Assembly (NCBI RefSeq): GCF_004349055.1
Contig: NZ_SMKX01000101.1
Location: forward strand, 1-32,710
DNA: 32,710 nt
Source: Kribbella antibiotica
Lineage (GTDB): Bacteria; Actinomycetota; Actinomycetes; Propionibacteriales; Kribbellaceae
Reading direction: 5' to 3'
Position numbers and translations under genes: made by a program. The first letter of the stretch is position 1. Every line of letters starts with the position of its first letter. Below are positions 8,467 through 16,479 of the stretch, piece by piece. The notes beneath the pieces are model-generated. The model saw nothing but the letters and a program-made list of their open reading frames with translations. It did not search any database and was not told the origin of the DNA.

Positions 8467-11346
8467 GTGAAGATCAGCATCCGCCCCGCTCTTTTCGCAG
8501 TCATCGCAGTGATCGCTGTCTTGTGTGGACAGCTCATGATGCCCGCCGCCGAAGCTTCCCGAAGCAGTCCGGCAGCAGCGCCGTACGCCGGTTATGTCTT
8601 CACCTATTTCACCGGCAACTCGATCGCGGGGGAGAAGATCTACTTCGCCGCCAGTCGTGGCAACACCGCCCTCAAATGGGACGAGCTCAACAACGGCCAA
8701 CCCGTGATCGAGTCCACCAAAGGCACCCTCGGTCTGCGCGACCCGTTCCTGATCCGCTCTCCCGGCGGGGACAAGTTCTTCCTGATCGCGACCGACCTGT
8801 CGATCGGCCGCAACGGTGACTGGGATGCCGCGCAGCGCAAGGGCAGCCGCTATCTGGAGGTCTGGGAGTCGACCGACCTGGTCGCCTGGTCCGAGCAGCG
8901 CCATGTTCTGGTGTCGCCGGAGACCGCAGGCAACACCTGGGCACCCGAGGCCTATTGGGACGATGCACTCCAGTCGTACGTCGTTTTCTGGGCATCGAAG
9001 CTGTATGCCGCGAACGACCCTGGGCACACCGGTTCGACGTACAACCGGATGCTTTATGCAACGACTCACGACTTCCGGACCTTCAGTGCACCGGCGATCT
9101 GGCAGGACCGGGGCGAGTCCCGGATCGACTCGACGGTGATCAAGGAGAACGGCGCCTACTACCGCTTCACCAAGGATGAGGGTGGTGGCGGCACGGGCTG
9201 CTCGGACATCATCCAGGAGAAGTCGGCATCCCTGACGGCCGTCGATCTCCCGGGCAAACCGGCGTGGGCGATGCAGGACTCGTGTATCGGCAGGGATGCG
9301 GGGACATCGGCGGTCGAGGGGCCGACGGTCTTCAAGTCCAACCCTGGTGACACTTCCGGCTCGAAGTACAACCTGTTCGTCGACGAGTACGGCGGCCGTG
9401 GATACATCCCGCTTGGCACGAACGACCTCGAGGCGCCGAACTGGAAGGTTCCGCCGAAGTACTCGCTGCCGGCCAGCCCGCGCCACGGCACCGTGCTGCC
9501 GGTGACGCAGGCCGAGCTCGACCGGCTCCGTAACGGCTTGGTGCTGCCGACTCCGGTGCGGGCGGATGCGAACGGGCTGGTCGCGCACTACCCGTTGAAC
9601 CAGACCAGCGGGACGAAGGCGACCGACGTGACGGGTCACGGGTACGACGGAGTGGTCGCCGGTGACGCGAGCTGGGCCGGTGGCGCACTCACTCTCGGCG
9701 GCACCAACGGACACGTGAAACTGCCGAACGACCTGATGGCCGGGCTCGGCGCGATCACGGTCTCGGCCAAGGTCTGGATCGACCCCGGCCAGGCGACGCC
9801 GTACTTCATCTGGGGGCTCGGCAACACCGCAAGTGATATCGGCAACGGCTATCTGTTCACCACCGGCAACAACTACCGTACGTCGCTTGCCTCCGGCAAC
9901 TGGTCGACCGAACAGACGGCCGCTTCGTCCAGCGCCGTACCGCGGGGAGCCTGGAAGAATCTCACCTACACGCTCACGCCACAAGGCGTTGCCACGATCT
10001 ACCTCGACGGAGTCCAGGTCGGTCAGAAGACCGGGGTGACTCTCGATCCGGGTGATGTCGGCGGTGGCCGCACGACGGCCAACTACATTGGGCGTTCGGT
10101 CTACACCTCCGACAAGTACCTGAAGGGCAAAGTGCGCGACTTCCGCCTCTACAACCGGGCGTTGTCGGTCACCGAGGTGCGCGATGCGGATGCCGATCCG
10201 CGGGCGATCCTCGGCGCCGATCTGGCGAGCCTCAAGGTGCCCGCGATCATCGACGACGCGTCGTCCACCGTGACGCTGCCGGTCGTCCCGGGGACGAATC
10301 TCACCAAGCTGGCACCGGCCTTCACGCTGGTCTCCGGCTCGAAGATCAAGCCCGCCGGCCGGGTCGATCTCAGCTCGCCGAAGACGTTCGTCGTGAAGGC
10401 CAGGGACCGGACCATGCGGGCCTGGAAGGTCAAAGCCGTCGAGATGCGCTCGCCCGTGCTGCCTGGCTACAACGCCGACCCGAACATCGCGATCTTCGGC
10501 GGCACCTATTACCTCTATGTCACCAACGACGGATTCCCGGGCTGGGGCGGGAAGGATTTCTACGTTTGGAAGTCCAAGAACCTCAGGGACTGGAAGCGAT
10601 CGGAGAAGCCGTTCCTCACTCTCGACGGAGCGAACGGCAACGTGCCGTGGGCGACCGGGAACGCGTGGGCGCCGACGATCATCGAGCGCGGTGGCAAGTA
10701 CTACTTCTACTTCTCCGGACACAACCCGACGTACAACCGGAAGACGATCGGCGTCGCGGTGGCCGAGAGCCCGGAGGGACCCTTCACCGCGCAGCCGACC
10801 GCGATGATCCTGAACAACGAGGCCGTCACATCCGGCCAGACGATCGACCCGGCCGCGTTCCGCGATCCAGCAACAGGGAAGTACTACCTGTTCTGGGGCA
10901 ACGGAGCACCGGTGTACGCCGAGCTGAGCGACGACATGCTGTCGATCAAGGCGCCGAAGCCGATCAGCGGTCTGACCAGCTTCCGTGAAGGGGCCTTCGT
11001 CAACTATCGCCAGGGGACGTACCACCTGACCTACTCGATCGACGACACCGGTTCACCCGACTACAGGGTCGGCTACGCGACGGGCCCGAGTGTGGACGGG
11101 CCCTGGACCTACCAAGGCGTCATCCTCGAGAAGGACCCGGCCCAGGGAATCCTCGGGACCGGGCACCACTCGATCATCCAGATCCCCGGCACCGACGACT
11201 GGTACATCGCCTATCACCGATTCGGCATGCCCGGCGGCGACGGCCAGCACCGCGAAACCACGATCGACCGCTTGACCTTCGCCCCGGACGGCACCATGGC
11301 GAAGGTCAAGCCGACCTTGAGCAGCATCACCCCACGCAAGATCTGA
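8467..11346 (+). CDS. Secreted protein with two GH43 domains and a LamG domain between them
   Basis: A 959-residue exported glycoside hydrolase. A Sec signal occupies about 1-31 (AEAS cleavage region). First five-bladed GH43 propeller, about 38-350: candidate triad Asp92 (GLRDP), Asp221 (SRIDSTV), Glu284 (SAVEGPTVF). Concanavalin/LamG-like domain, about 372-570 (LVAHYPLNQTSGTKATDVTGHG to DFRLYNRALS; glycan binding). A short beta-rich linker domain at about 580-655. Second GH43 propeller, about 660-955: Asp671 (NADPNIAIF), Asp794 (TIDPAAFRDP), Glu841 (SFREGAF). Both triads look intact, so two activities are likely, such as arabinofuranosidase, arabinanase or galactosidase; the exact linkages are not readable. 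GTG start with GGTGAGG at 8455-8461. The operator at 8437-8450 controls it, and a strong terminator follows. Confidence 0.93.
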   Translation: MKISIRPALFAVIAVIAVLCGQLMMPAAEASRSSPAAAPYAGYVFTYFTGNSIAGEKIYFAASRGNTALKWDELNNGQPVIESTKGTLGLRDPFLIRSPGGDKFFLIATDLSIGRNGDWDAAQRKGSRYLEVWESTDLVAWSEQRHVLVSPETAGNTWAPEAYWDDALQSYVVFWASKLYAANDPGHTGSTYNRMLYATTHDFRTFSAPAIWQDRGESRIDSTVIKENGAYYRFTKDEGGGGTGCSDIIQEKSASLTAVDLPGKPAWAMQDSCIGRDAGTSAVEGPTVFKSNPGDTSGSKYNLFVDEYGGRGYIPLGTNDLEAPNWKVPPKYSLPASPRHGTVLPVTQAELDRLRNGLVLPTPVRADANGLVAHYPLNQTSGTKATDVTGHGYDGVVAGDASWAGGALTLGGTNGHVKLPNDLMAGLGAITVSAKVWIDPGQATPYFIWGLGNTASDIGNGYLFTTGNNYRTSLASGNWSTEQTAASSSAVPRGAWKNLTYTLTPQGVATIYLDGVQVGQKTGVTLDPGDVGGGRTTANYIGRSVYTSDKYLKGKVRDFRLYNRALSVTEVRDADADPRAILGADLASLKVPAIIDDASSTVTLPVVPGTNLTKLAPAFTLVSGSKIKPAGRVDLSSPKTFVVKARDRTMRAWKVKAVEMRSPVLPGYNADPNIAIFGGTYYLYVTNDGFPGWGGKDFYVWKSKNLRDWKRSEKPFLTLDGANGNVPWATGNAWAPTIIERGGKYYFYFSGHNPTYNRKTIGVAVAESPEGPFTAQPTAMILNNEAVTSGQTIDPAAFRDPATGKYYLFWGNGAPVYAELSDDMLSIKAPKPISGLTSFREGAFVNYRQGTYHLTYSIDDTGSPDYRVGYATGPSVDGPWTYQGVILEKDPAQGILGTGHHSIIQIPGTDDWYIAYHRFGMPGGDGQHRETTIDRLTFAPDGTMAKVKPTLSSITPRKI

Positions 11347-11354
11347 CCGGGATC

Positions 11355-11399
11355 GGTGCCGACTGGTCGGTCATTCCGCTCCGACCGACCGTCGGCACC
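11355..11399 (+). terminator. Strong intrinsic-type terminator after the GH43 gene
   Basis: GGTGCCGAC, one bulged T and GGTCGGTC (11355-11372) pair with GACCGACC and GTCGGCACC (11383-11399) around a 10-base loop, giving 17 base pairs. It starts 8 bases after the GH43 stop. There is no long T run, as is common in actinobacteria. Confidence 0.85.
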
Positions 11400-11472
11400 T
11401 CGTGTCGGAAACCAATGCCGGCCAACGGTGGGGTTGCTAGTTTTCGAGACACGCTCTCCGGCCGAGTGTGGG

Positions 11473-11934
11473 TCACCGGGTGGGCAGGTAGGTGCCGGTG
11501 CGGAGCGGATCGAGCACGAACATCGTTGTGTAGCGTTTGACGTTGGGCGCGTCCTTGAACAGGTGTTGGGCGAGCTCGCTGTGGCGCGCCATGCCGATGG
11601 TGGCGAGCACTACGACGTAGTCCCAGTCTCCGGAGACGTCGTACGCCTGCTGCACCTCAGGCACCGCGAGGAGCCGCTGCGCGAACGCGTCGTGGTGACC
11701 ACTGGACTCGCGTTCGAGGGTGACCAGGACAACCGCCAGGACGATGTCAGCAGTGCGACGCGCCTCGAGCACAGCGACGTGACGAGCCAGCACGCCTGCC
11801 GACCGGTACCGGTTGATTCGTCGCTGCACCGCGCTGGCGGACAGTCCCACATCCTCACCTAGTGCCTGCAGCGTCCGGCTCGCGTCCCGCTGCAGGGTGT
11901 CGAGCAAGCGATGGTCGATTTCGTCGAAGGTCAT
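11473..11934 (-). CDS. Lrp/AsnC family transcriptional regulator
   Basis: A 153-residue regulator. It has an N-terminal helix-turn-helix (DEIDHRLLDTLQRDASRT, then VGLSASAVQRRINRYRSAGVL) followed by the RAM effector domain (LERESSGHHDAFAQRLLAVP, VSGDWDYVVVL, FVLDPLRTGTYL). Such proteins bind amino acids and form octameric assemblies. ATG 11934 is chosen because it matches the family N-terminus; the frame stays open to 11994, but no start there has a clear ribosome binding site. It is divergent from the threonine-dehydratase-like gene at 12051, the classic arrangement for AsnC/Lrp control of an amino acid catabolic enzyme. Confidence 0.92.
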   Translation of the reverse strand: MTFDEIDHRLLDTLQRDASRTLQALGEDVGLSASAVQRRINRYRSAGVLARHVAVLEARRTADIVLAVVLVTLERESSGHHDAFAQRLLAVPEVQQAYDVSGDWDYVVVLATIGMARHSELAQHLFKDAPNVKRYTTMFVLDPLRTGTYLPTR

Positions 11935-11955
11935 GCGGCGAGGGGGCACGCAATA

Positions 11956-11987
11956 ATCTTGCGTCCGAAGGGGAAAAGTTTCAAGAT
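11956..11987. promoter_or_regulatory. Inverted repeat in the AsnC/dehydratase intergenic region
   Basis: ATCTTG (11956-11961) and CAAGAT (11982-11987) form an inverted repeat separated by 20 bases, including an A-rich stretch. Lrp/AsnC proteins bind loosely conserved palindromes of this type, so this is a candidate site for the neighbouring regulator. The arms are only 6 bases long, so chance is possible. Confidence 0.35.
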
Positions 11988-12050
11988 GCACCACTTGATT
12001 CGCGCTTAAGGTCGTAGCGAAATGAGAACCGAACGACCGGAGTGTGAATA

Positions 12051-12989
12051 ATGCTGAAGACCGCGATTGACTTGGATCCTGCCCAGATCTCCAGGGCGGT
12101 GGGGGTCATCGATGAGGTATTCCTGAACAGCCCGCAGTTTATCGATCCGATGATCACCGAAGCATTAGGTCGGCAGATCGTCATGAAGATCGAAACGGCA
12201 AACCCACTGCGTAGTTTCAAGGGCCGGGGTGCAGAGTTCCTGCTCCATCGGCTCGCCGAAGACGGCCTGAGTGCGTCTCATCTGGTCTGCGCGTCGACCG
12301 GGAACTTCGGTCAGGCAGTGACCTATGCCGCGCGCCGCCGCGGCAAACAGGTCACCGTGTTCGTGCCGGCGGACTGCAATCCCACCAAGCGCATCCGGAT
12401 GGAGCGACTTGGTGCACGAGTGATTCTCGCCCGGGGCGACGGAGACGATGCAGCAGACGAGGCGCGCTCCTTTGCCGCTGAGCGGCACGACACCCTCCTG
12501 ATCGAGGACGGCAACGAGCCCGCGGTCGCCGAAGGCGCAGGCACCATCGGGATCGAACTGCTCGAGCAACCGATCGACACAGTCGTCGTTCCTGTCGGTG
12601 ACGGTGCGTTGATTACGGGTATCGGATGCTGGCTGAAGACGCACGCACCGCATGTCAGGGTCATCGGGGTGTGCGCCAGCGGAGCGCCTTGCATGATGGA
12701 TAGTTGGCGCGCGGGAAAACCGGTCGCCACCGAGCGCGCCTATACGATTGCCGAAGGCATCGCCGTCCGGGAGCCCGTGCCGGCATCCGTCGCGCGACTG
12801 GCGGCCGTTGTCGACGACATGGTGCTCGTCGACGACACCGCGATCCTCGACGCGATCGAACTCGCCTCGCGCTGCCTCGGAATCAAGGTCGAACCGGCCG
12901 GTGCCGCAGGGCTGGCGGCGCTGACCGTGCACGATCTCCCCGGCAAACTGCCCGCCACTGTCATCACCGGGGCGAACCCACGCCCGTGA
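12051..12989 (+). CDS. PLP-dependent threonine/serine dehydratase-like enzyme
   Basis: Fold type II PLP enzyme of 312 residues, about the length of catabolic threonine dehydratases without an ACT domain. SFKGRG holds the Schiff-base Lys57, ASTGNFGQ (81-88) is the substrate loop, and EPAGAAGLAAL (281-291) and ITGAN form the C-terminal PLP site. The phosphate-binding loop reads PVGDGALITG (181-190) instead of the usual tetraglycine, so the substrate may differ from threonine or serine. ATG start with CGGAG at 12038-12042. It is probably regulated by the divergent AsnC/Lrp protein and is followed by a terminator hairpin. A beta-eliminating ammonia-lyase on a hydroxy amino acid is the best guess; a racemase or synthase of the same fold cannot be excluded. 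Confidence 0.88.
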   Translation: MLKTAIDLDPAQISRAVGVIDEVFLNSPQFIDPMITEALGRQIVMKIETANPLRSFKGRGAEFLLHRLAEDGLSASHLVCASTGNFGQAVTYAARRRGKQVTVFVPADCNPTKRIRMERLGARVILARGDGDDAADEARSFAAERHDTLLIEDGNEPAVAEGAGTIGIELLEQPIDTVVVPVGDGALITGIGCWLKTHAPHVRVIGVCASGAPCMMDSWRAGKPVATERAYTIAEGIAVREPVPASVARLAAVVDDMVLVDDTAILDAIELASRCLGIKVEPAGAAGLAALTVHDLPGKLPATVITGANPRP

Positions 12990-13049
12990 CCGCGCCGCCG
13001 GCCTTTACAACCCACTGGGTCACGCGGGTGAAATGCCTGCCTGGCCTCA

Positions 13050-13081
13050 GTTGGAGCGGCGAGGAACCCCGCCGCGCCAAC
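13050..13081 (+). terminator. Hairpin terminator after the dehydratase gene
   Basis: GTTGG, an A/G mismatch, and GCGGCG (13050-13061) pair with CGCCGC and CCAAC (13070-13081) around an 8-base loop. It lies 60 bases after the dehydratase stop. Confidence 0.75.
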
Positions 13082-13115
13082 TCCCGAAGCAGTCGGTAAC
13101 GTCCGAAGAATCGGA

Positions 13116-13249
13116 GGGCGTGGTCTTCGGTTCTGACCGGAAAATAGATCCGGATGCGACGCCTGGGAAATGGTCAGGCGATTCGCGGTCTCACAGACGC
13201 CACCGTTAGACGGAACCTCGCAACGGCCGAAAAACCGGAGACCACGCCC
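13116..13249 (+). ncRNA. Candidate multi-branched structured RNA (unclassified)
   Basis: This lies in the 315-base gap between two convergent genes. GGGCGTGGTCTTCGGTT (13116-13132) pairs along all 17 bases with 13233-13249 if transcribed rightward, with one U-G wobble (13127/13238); leftward the same position is an A-C mismatch. Inside are four hairpins: 13137-13153 (CCGGA/TCCGG), 13156-13186 (GCGA and CGCCTG with CAGGCG and TCGC, two bulged bases), 13188-13198 (GTCT/AGAC) and 13203-13213 (CCGT/ACGG). A small hairpin at 13103-13114 precedes it and a GC-rich hairpin at 13250-13273 follows. I match it to no known RNA family. It could instead be a miniature inverted-repeat element or a 3' UTR. 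Confidence 0.4.
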
Positions 13250-13273
13250 CCCGCGGTCAATCATTTCCGCGGG
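13250..13273. terminator. Hairpin between the candidate RNA and the phosphoesterase gene
   Basis: CCCGCGG (13250-13256) and CCGCGGG (13267-13273) form a perfect 7-bp GC stem with a 10-base loop. It begins at the base after the 17-bp closing stem and lies 31 bases past the convergent phosphoesterase stop, so it can terminate transcription from either side. Confidence 0.6.
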
Positions 13274-13304
13274 CGATGGATGACTGAGCGGTGCCTCAGG
13301 CTGG

Positions 13305-14615
13305 TCAGGGCTGGTAGATCACACCGAACTTGTCGACGCCGTCGCCTGCTCGGCCGGTGAAGCCGGTGATCTGCCAGCCAGCGGGCGCGGTATAGGTGAC
13401 TGTGTCGGCGGTCGGGGTGCCTGCTGACACAGTCCGGTCAGTGCTGGTGACGACGCTGGCGGAGAAGATTCTTGTCCGCTGGTTGTACTTGCCTTGAGAC
13501 AAGGTGATCCGGACGATGCGTTCGTTCGCGGCGAGGGTCAGCGCGGACTCGGTCCCGCCGCTCCCGCCGTGGGTCACAACCGTGCCAGTGCTCAGCGTCA
13601 GGCCGATCCGGTCCAGGCGGGCACCACCACTGAGACGGACCGACCGTACGGCGGTGCTGCCGGCGATCCGGTCGACATCGGTGAACGGGGTGCCGTGCGG
13701 GCCGCCGTACTGGTCGCTCATCTTGAGCTGGTCGTTGAGGGACCAGTTGAAGCGGACCAGGTGCGGGTAGTGGTCAGACAGCGGCTTGCCGGCGCTGTCG
13801 AGGAACTTCGAGTTCTCGTTGTTGTACTGGGTTGCCGTGAGGTTGATGAACCTGTTGCCGCGGTAGAAGACCTTGTCGACCACCTCGCAGGTGTTGGTGA
13901 CCGCGTTGGGATCGCACACCAGCGCGGGGCTGCCGAGGGGCGGTGCTTGACCGCCGCGAATCAGCTGGACCCAGGCATCGGTCAGGCCGGCACCGGTGAC
14001 GAGCTCGCGGACGTTGTCCTCGGTCCTGGTGTAGCGGGTGTTGGTGTCGCCCATGACGATGACGGCGTTGCCGGCCGAGTTGGCGGCGATGTACTGGGTG
14101 AGCTGCGTGATGTTCGCGCGGCGTGCCGCCAGATCGGCGGTCTCGACGCCTGCGTTCGGGTGCAGGTTGTAGAGATCGACGTACACGCCCTCGGCCAGCC
14201 GGATCCGGTTCAGGCTGAATCCCTTGGGGGTCAGGCAGTCCGTGCCGTTGCAGTTCGCCCACTTGGTTCGGTCGAAGTCGTCAAACGGGAACCTGGACAA
14301 CGTGTTGAGGCCGTCGCCGAACGGTACGCCGCCACTGGTCGCCGTACGGTAGGGATGGTTGTCGCCGGCATAGAGCGCGGCGTGGTAGTTGAAGTCCTCT
14401 TGGACGTTGACCACGTCGTACGCGGCCAGTCGCGGGCTGATCAACGGCGTATTGGTGGCCGGATCACTCGACGAGATGCCGTCGGGCAGTCCGGCCACGT
14501 TGTAGGTCAGGACCGAGAAGGAGTTCACCGCCGCCTGGGCCGTCGGTGCTGTGGCGGTCACGGTGCCGCTGGTCAGCAGGACGGCCGTCAGGACGGCCAG
14601 GATCGATCTGCGCAT
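13305..14615 (-). CDS. Secreted endonuclease/exonuclease/phosphatase-fold phosphodiesterase with jacalin-like lectin domain
   Basis: A 436-residue secreted protein. Sec signal at about 1-29 (AQAA cleavage region). The EEP (DNase I/neutral sphingomyelinase) domain at about 32-290 has Asn39 (TYNVAG), Glu73 (NVQEDF), His152 (NLHPNAG), Asp190 and Asn192 (MGDTNT) and Asp281-His282 (LSDHYPHL): a complete metal and catalytic set. Residues about 298-436 form a jacalin-like beta-prism (DQYGGPHGTPF, RSVRLSGGARLDRIGLTLSTG), likely a glycan-binding module. The substrate could be DNA, a sphingophospholipid or another phosphodiester; secretion plus lectin favours a glycosylated surface target. ATG 14615 is chosen for AGGGGA 6 bases upstream and the signal peptide; the longer open frame to 14924 would overlap the beta-galactosidase gene. 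Confidence 0.9.
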   Translation of the reverse strand: MRRSILAVLTAVLLTSGTVTATAPTAQAAVNSFSVLTYNVAGLPDGISSSDPATNTPLISPRLAAYDVVNVQEDFNYHAALYAGDNHPYRTATSGGVPFGDGLNTLSRFPFDDFDRTKWANCNGTDCLTPKGFSLNRIRLAEGVYVDLYNLHPNAGVETADLAARRANITQLTQYIAANSAGNAVIVMGDTNTRYTRTEDNVRELVTGAGLTDAWVQLIRGGQAPPLGSPALVCDPNAVTNTCEVVDKVFYRGNRFINLTATQYNNENSKFLDSAGKPLSDHYPHLVRFNWSLNDQLKMSDQYGGPHGTPFTDVDRIAGSTAVRSVRLSGGARLDRIGLTLSTGTVVTHGGSGGTESALTLAANERIVRITLSQGKYNQRTRIFSASVVTSTDRTVSAGTPTADTVTYTAPAGWQITGFTGRAGDGVDKFGVIYQP

Positions 14616-14653
14616 GGAGTTTCCCCTGTGCTCGCTTGGGACGGAAGAGCGTA

Positions 14654-14667
14654 TGTTCACGCTAACT
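14654..14667. promoter_or_regulatory. Degenerate copy of the locus B/C operator before the phosphoesterase gene
   Basis: TGTTCACGCTAACT matches the palindrome TGTTAACGTTAACA at 11 of 14 positions and keeps the central ACG and the AAC arm. It lies 39 bases before the phosphoesterase start. If functional it would add this gene to the B/C regulon, but three mismatches make this uncertain. Confidence 0.35.
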
Positions 14668-14721
14668 TTCCGTGACTGGCAGCACAATGGCGGATCGGGT
14701 GAACGCTGAGTTTCCGAAAGG

Positions 14722-16467
14722 TCAGTACTCAGTAGGTCCAAGGTCGGGAACAGTGCTGAATCGGACGGCAGGGTCGGGGAGAGTGTCCAACTCAAGAACC
14801 ACAAGCTCGTTGGCGCCGGCGCGAAGGACCGGCCCCGGGATGTAGAGCGTGTGCTGGGGGCCGCGGTGCCAGTAGCGACCGAGGCAGAAGCCGTTGACCC
14901 ACGCAAACCCCTTGCCCCAGGCATCAGTTCGGACGAACAGATCGGTGGCTTCGGTCAAACTGAAGGCGGCTCGGTAGGCAGTGGGCCCGACGCCTGCGGT
15001 GGTCGGCAGGGTCGCCGTCCACAACTCCGGTACGGCGTTCAGGTCGATCGCCAGCGTCTGCCAGCTGGCGGGCGTGGTGGCGCCGACCTGAAGCGGCCCG
15101 ATCAGGCCCTTCGGTTCGCCGATCCGGGGACCGTAGTTGACGCGGCCCTGATCCTCGACGATCAGGTCGAGACGGCCGCGGCCGCGGGGGAGTGTGATGG
15201 CTCGGTCGTGGTCCGCCCGGCTCAGAACTCCGACCGGATCGCCGTCCAGGAAGACCTGCGCGCGATCGCGGACCTCGCCGAGCTGAAGGATCGGGGAGCC
15301 CTCGAGGTCGAGAGACGTGCGATACAGGGCGAATTGAGCGTCGATGTCGTCCAGCGTCGGCAGGCTGTCGTGCCCGCGCCACGTGCCCCAGCTGTCCGGG
15401 CGGTCCAGCAACCGAATCGGCTCACCCAGTGTCGCGGTGATCTCCGGCGCAGCCCCCGGCTCAGGGAAGTCGGGGAGGGGCGGGACCGGTGCGTGCCGAG
15501 CGATGACATCCCGGAAAGCATGGAACTTCGCAGTCGGCCGCCCGGCTTCGTCGAGCGGCGCGTCATAGTCGTACGACGTGACTGTCGGCCGGTAGACGCC
15601 CTTGTCGTTGGCGCCGTTGGTCAAACCGAAGTTCGTCCCACCGTGAACCATGTAGATGTTGACCGAGGCGCCCGTCGCCAGCAGTGCATCCAGCTCGGTG
15701 GCGGCCTCGGTCGCGGAGGTGGTGTGGTGCGGTCCACCCCAGTCGTCGAACCAGCCGTCCCAGAACTCCATGCACATCAGTGGTCCGGTCGGTTGATGGT
15801 TCCGCAGTGTGGCCAGGCGCTCGACACTGCGGGATCCGAACGAACCGGTCCGGTGGACTCCGTCGATCCCGCCGGCGGACAGCATCTCGTCCTCCGGCTG
15901 GTCGACGGTGACCAGAGGCACCGTGATCCCCTGGGCGCGAAACAGCTCGACCAGCCACTTCAGGTACGTCGAGTCGTTGCCAAAGGCCCCGTATTCGTTC
16001 TCCACCTGGAGCAGCAGGACCGGCCCGCCTTGGTCTGTTTGCAGAGGACGCACGATCCGCAGTACCTCGGTGAGGTACTCGCCGACGGCGGCGAGGTACT
16101 GCGGTTCGTACCGGCGAACCCCCACGCCTGGCTCCCGGAATAGCCAGGCGGGGAGGCCGCCGTTGTCCCACTCGGCACAGATATATGGGCCGGGCCGGAC
16201 GATCGCATGCAGACCCGCTTCGGCCACCCGGCGCAGGAACAGCTCAAGATCGAGCATTCCGCTGGTGTCGAACACACCGCGCCGGGGTGAGTGCGCGTTC
16301 CACGGCACGTAGGTCTCGATGGTGTTGAGACCCATCAACCGTGCCTTCTCGATCCGGTCGGCCCACTGGTCCGGATGGATCCGGAAGTAGTGCAGTGCGC
16401 CGGAGATGATCTGGAACGGCTTCCCGTCGAGCAGGAAGTCGGACTCACCGATTGCGAAGTCTGGCAT
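14722..16467 (-). CDS. GH35 beta-galactosidase
   Basis: A 581-residue family 35 glycosidase without signal peptide, hence cytoplasmic. The TIM barrel at about 1-330 shows GALHYFRI (23-30), RPGPYICAEWDNGGLP (91-106), the acid/base Glu158 in QVENEYG and the nucleophile Glu234 in CMEFWDGW. The rest is beta-sandwich with a carbohydrate-binding-like end (GFAWVNGFCLGRYW, GPQHTLYIPG). It removes terminal beta-galactose from oligosaccharides, here presumably those imported by the co-transcribed ABC system. A strong GAGGGAG precedes the ATG. It is the last gene of the locus C operon, 41 bases after the binding-protein gene, with a palindrome in that gap. Confidence 0.95.
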   Translation of the reverse strand: MPDFAIGESDFLLDGKPFQIISGALHYFRIHPDQWADRIEKARLMGLNTIETYVPWNAHSPRRGVFDTSGMLDLELFLRRVAEAGLHAIVRPGPYICAEWDNGGLPAWLFREPGVGVRRYEPQYLAAVGEYLTEVLRIVRPLQTDQGGPVLLLQVENEYGAFGNDSTYLKWLVELFRAQGITVPLVTVDQPEDEMLSAGGIDGVHRTGSFGSRSVERLATLRNHQPTGPLMCMEFWDGWFDDWGGPHHTTSATEAATELDALLATGASVNIYMVHGGTNFGLTNGANDKGVYRPTVTSYDYDAPLDEAGRPTAKFHAFRDVIARHAPVPPLPDFPEPGAAPEITATLGEPIRLLDRPDSWGTWRGHDSLPTLDDIDAQFALYRTSLDLEGSPILQLGEVRDRAQVFLDGDPVGVLSRADHDRAITLPRGRGRLDLIVEDQGRVNYGPRIGEPKGLIGPLQVGATTPASWQTLAIDLNAVPELWTATLPTTAGVGPTAYRAAFSLTEATDLFVRTDAWGKGFAWVNGFCLGRYWHRGPQHTLYIPGPVLRAGANELVVLELDTLPDPAVRFSTVPDLGPTEY

Positions 16468-16479
16468 ATCTCCCTCTTG

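Noticed and set aside
8368..11025. 885-codon open frame on the minus strand across the GH43 gene
   Set aside because: Arg/Val-rich antisense frame typical of high-GC DNA; the plus strand carries full GH43 motifs.
11356..11862. Plus-strand ORF after the GH43 gene
   Set aside because: It begins in the terminator hairpin and is antisense to the AsnC/Lrp gene.
13116..13249. The 17-bp inverted repeat as a simple terminator
   Set aside because: The arms are 100 bases apart with other hairpins between; separate terminator-like hairpins exist on both sides.
14616..14924. N-terminal extension of the jacalin-linked phosphoesterase
   Set aside because: It would overlap the beta-galactosidase gene; a signal peptide and ribosome binding site support the start at 14615.
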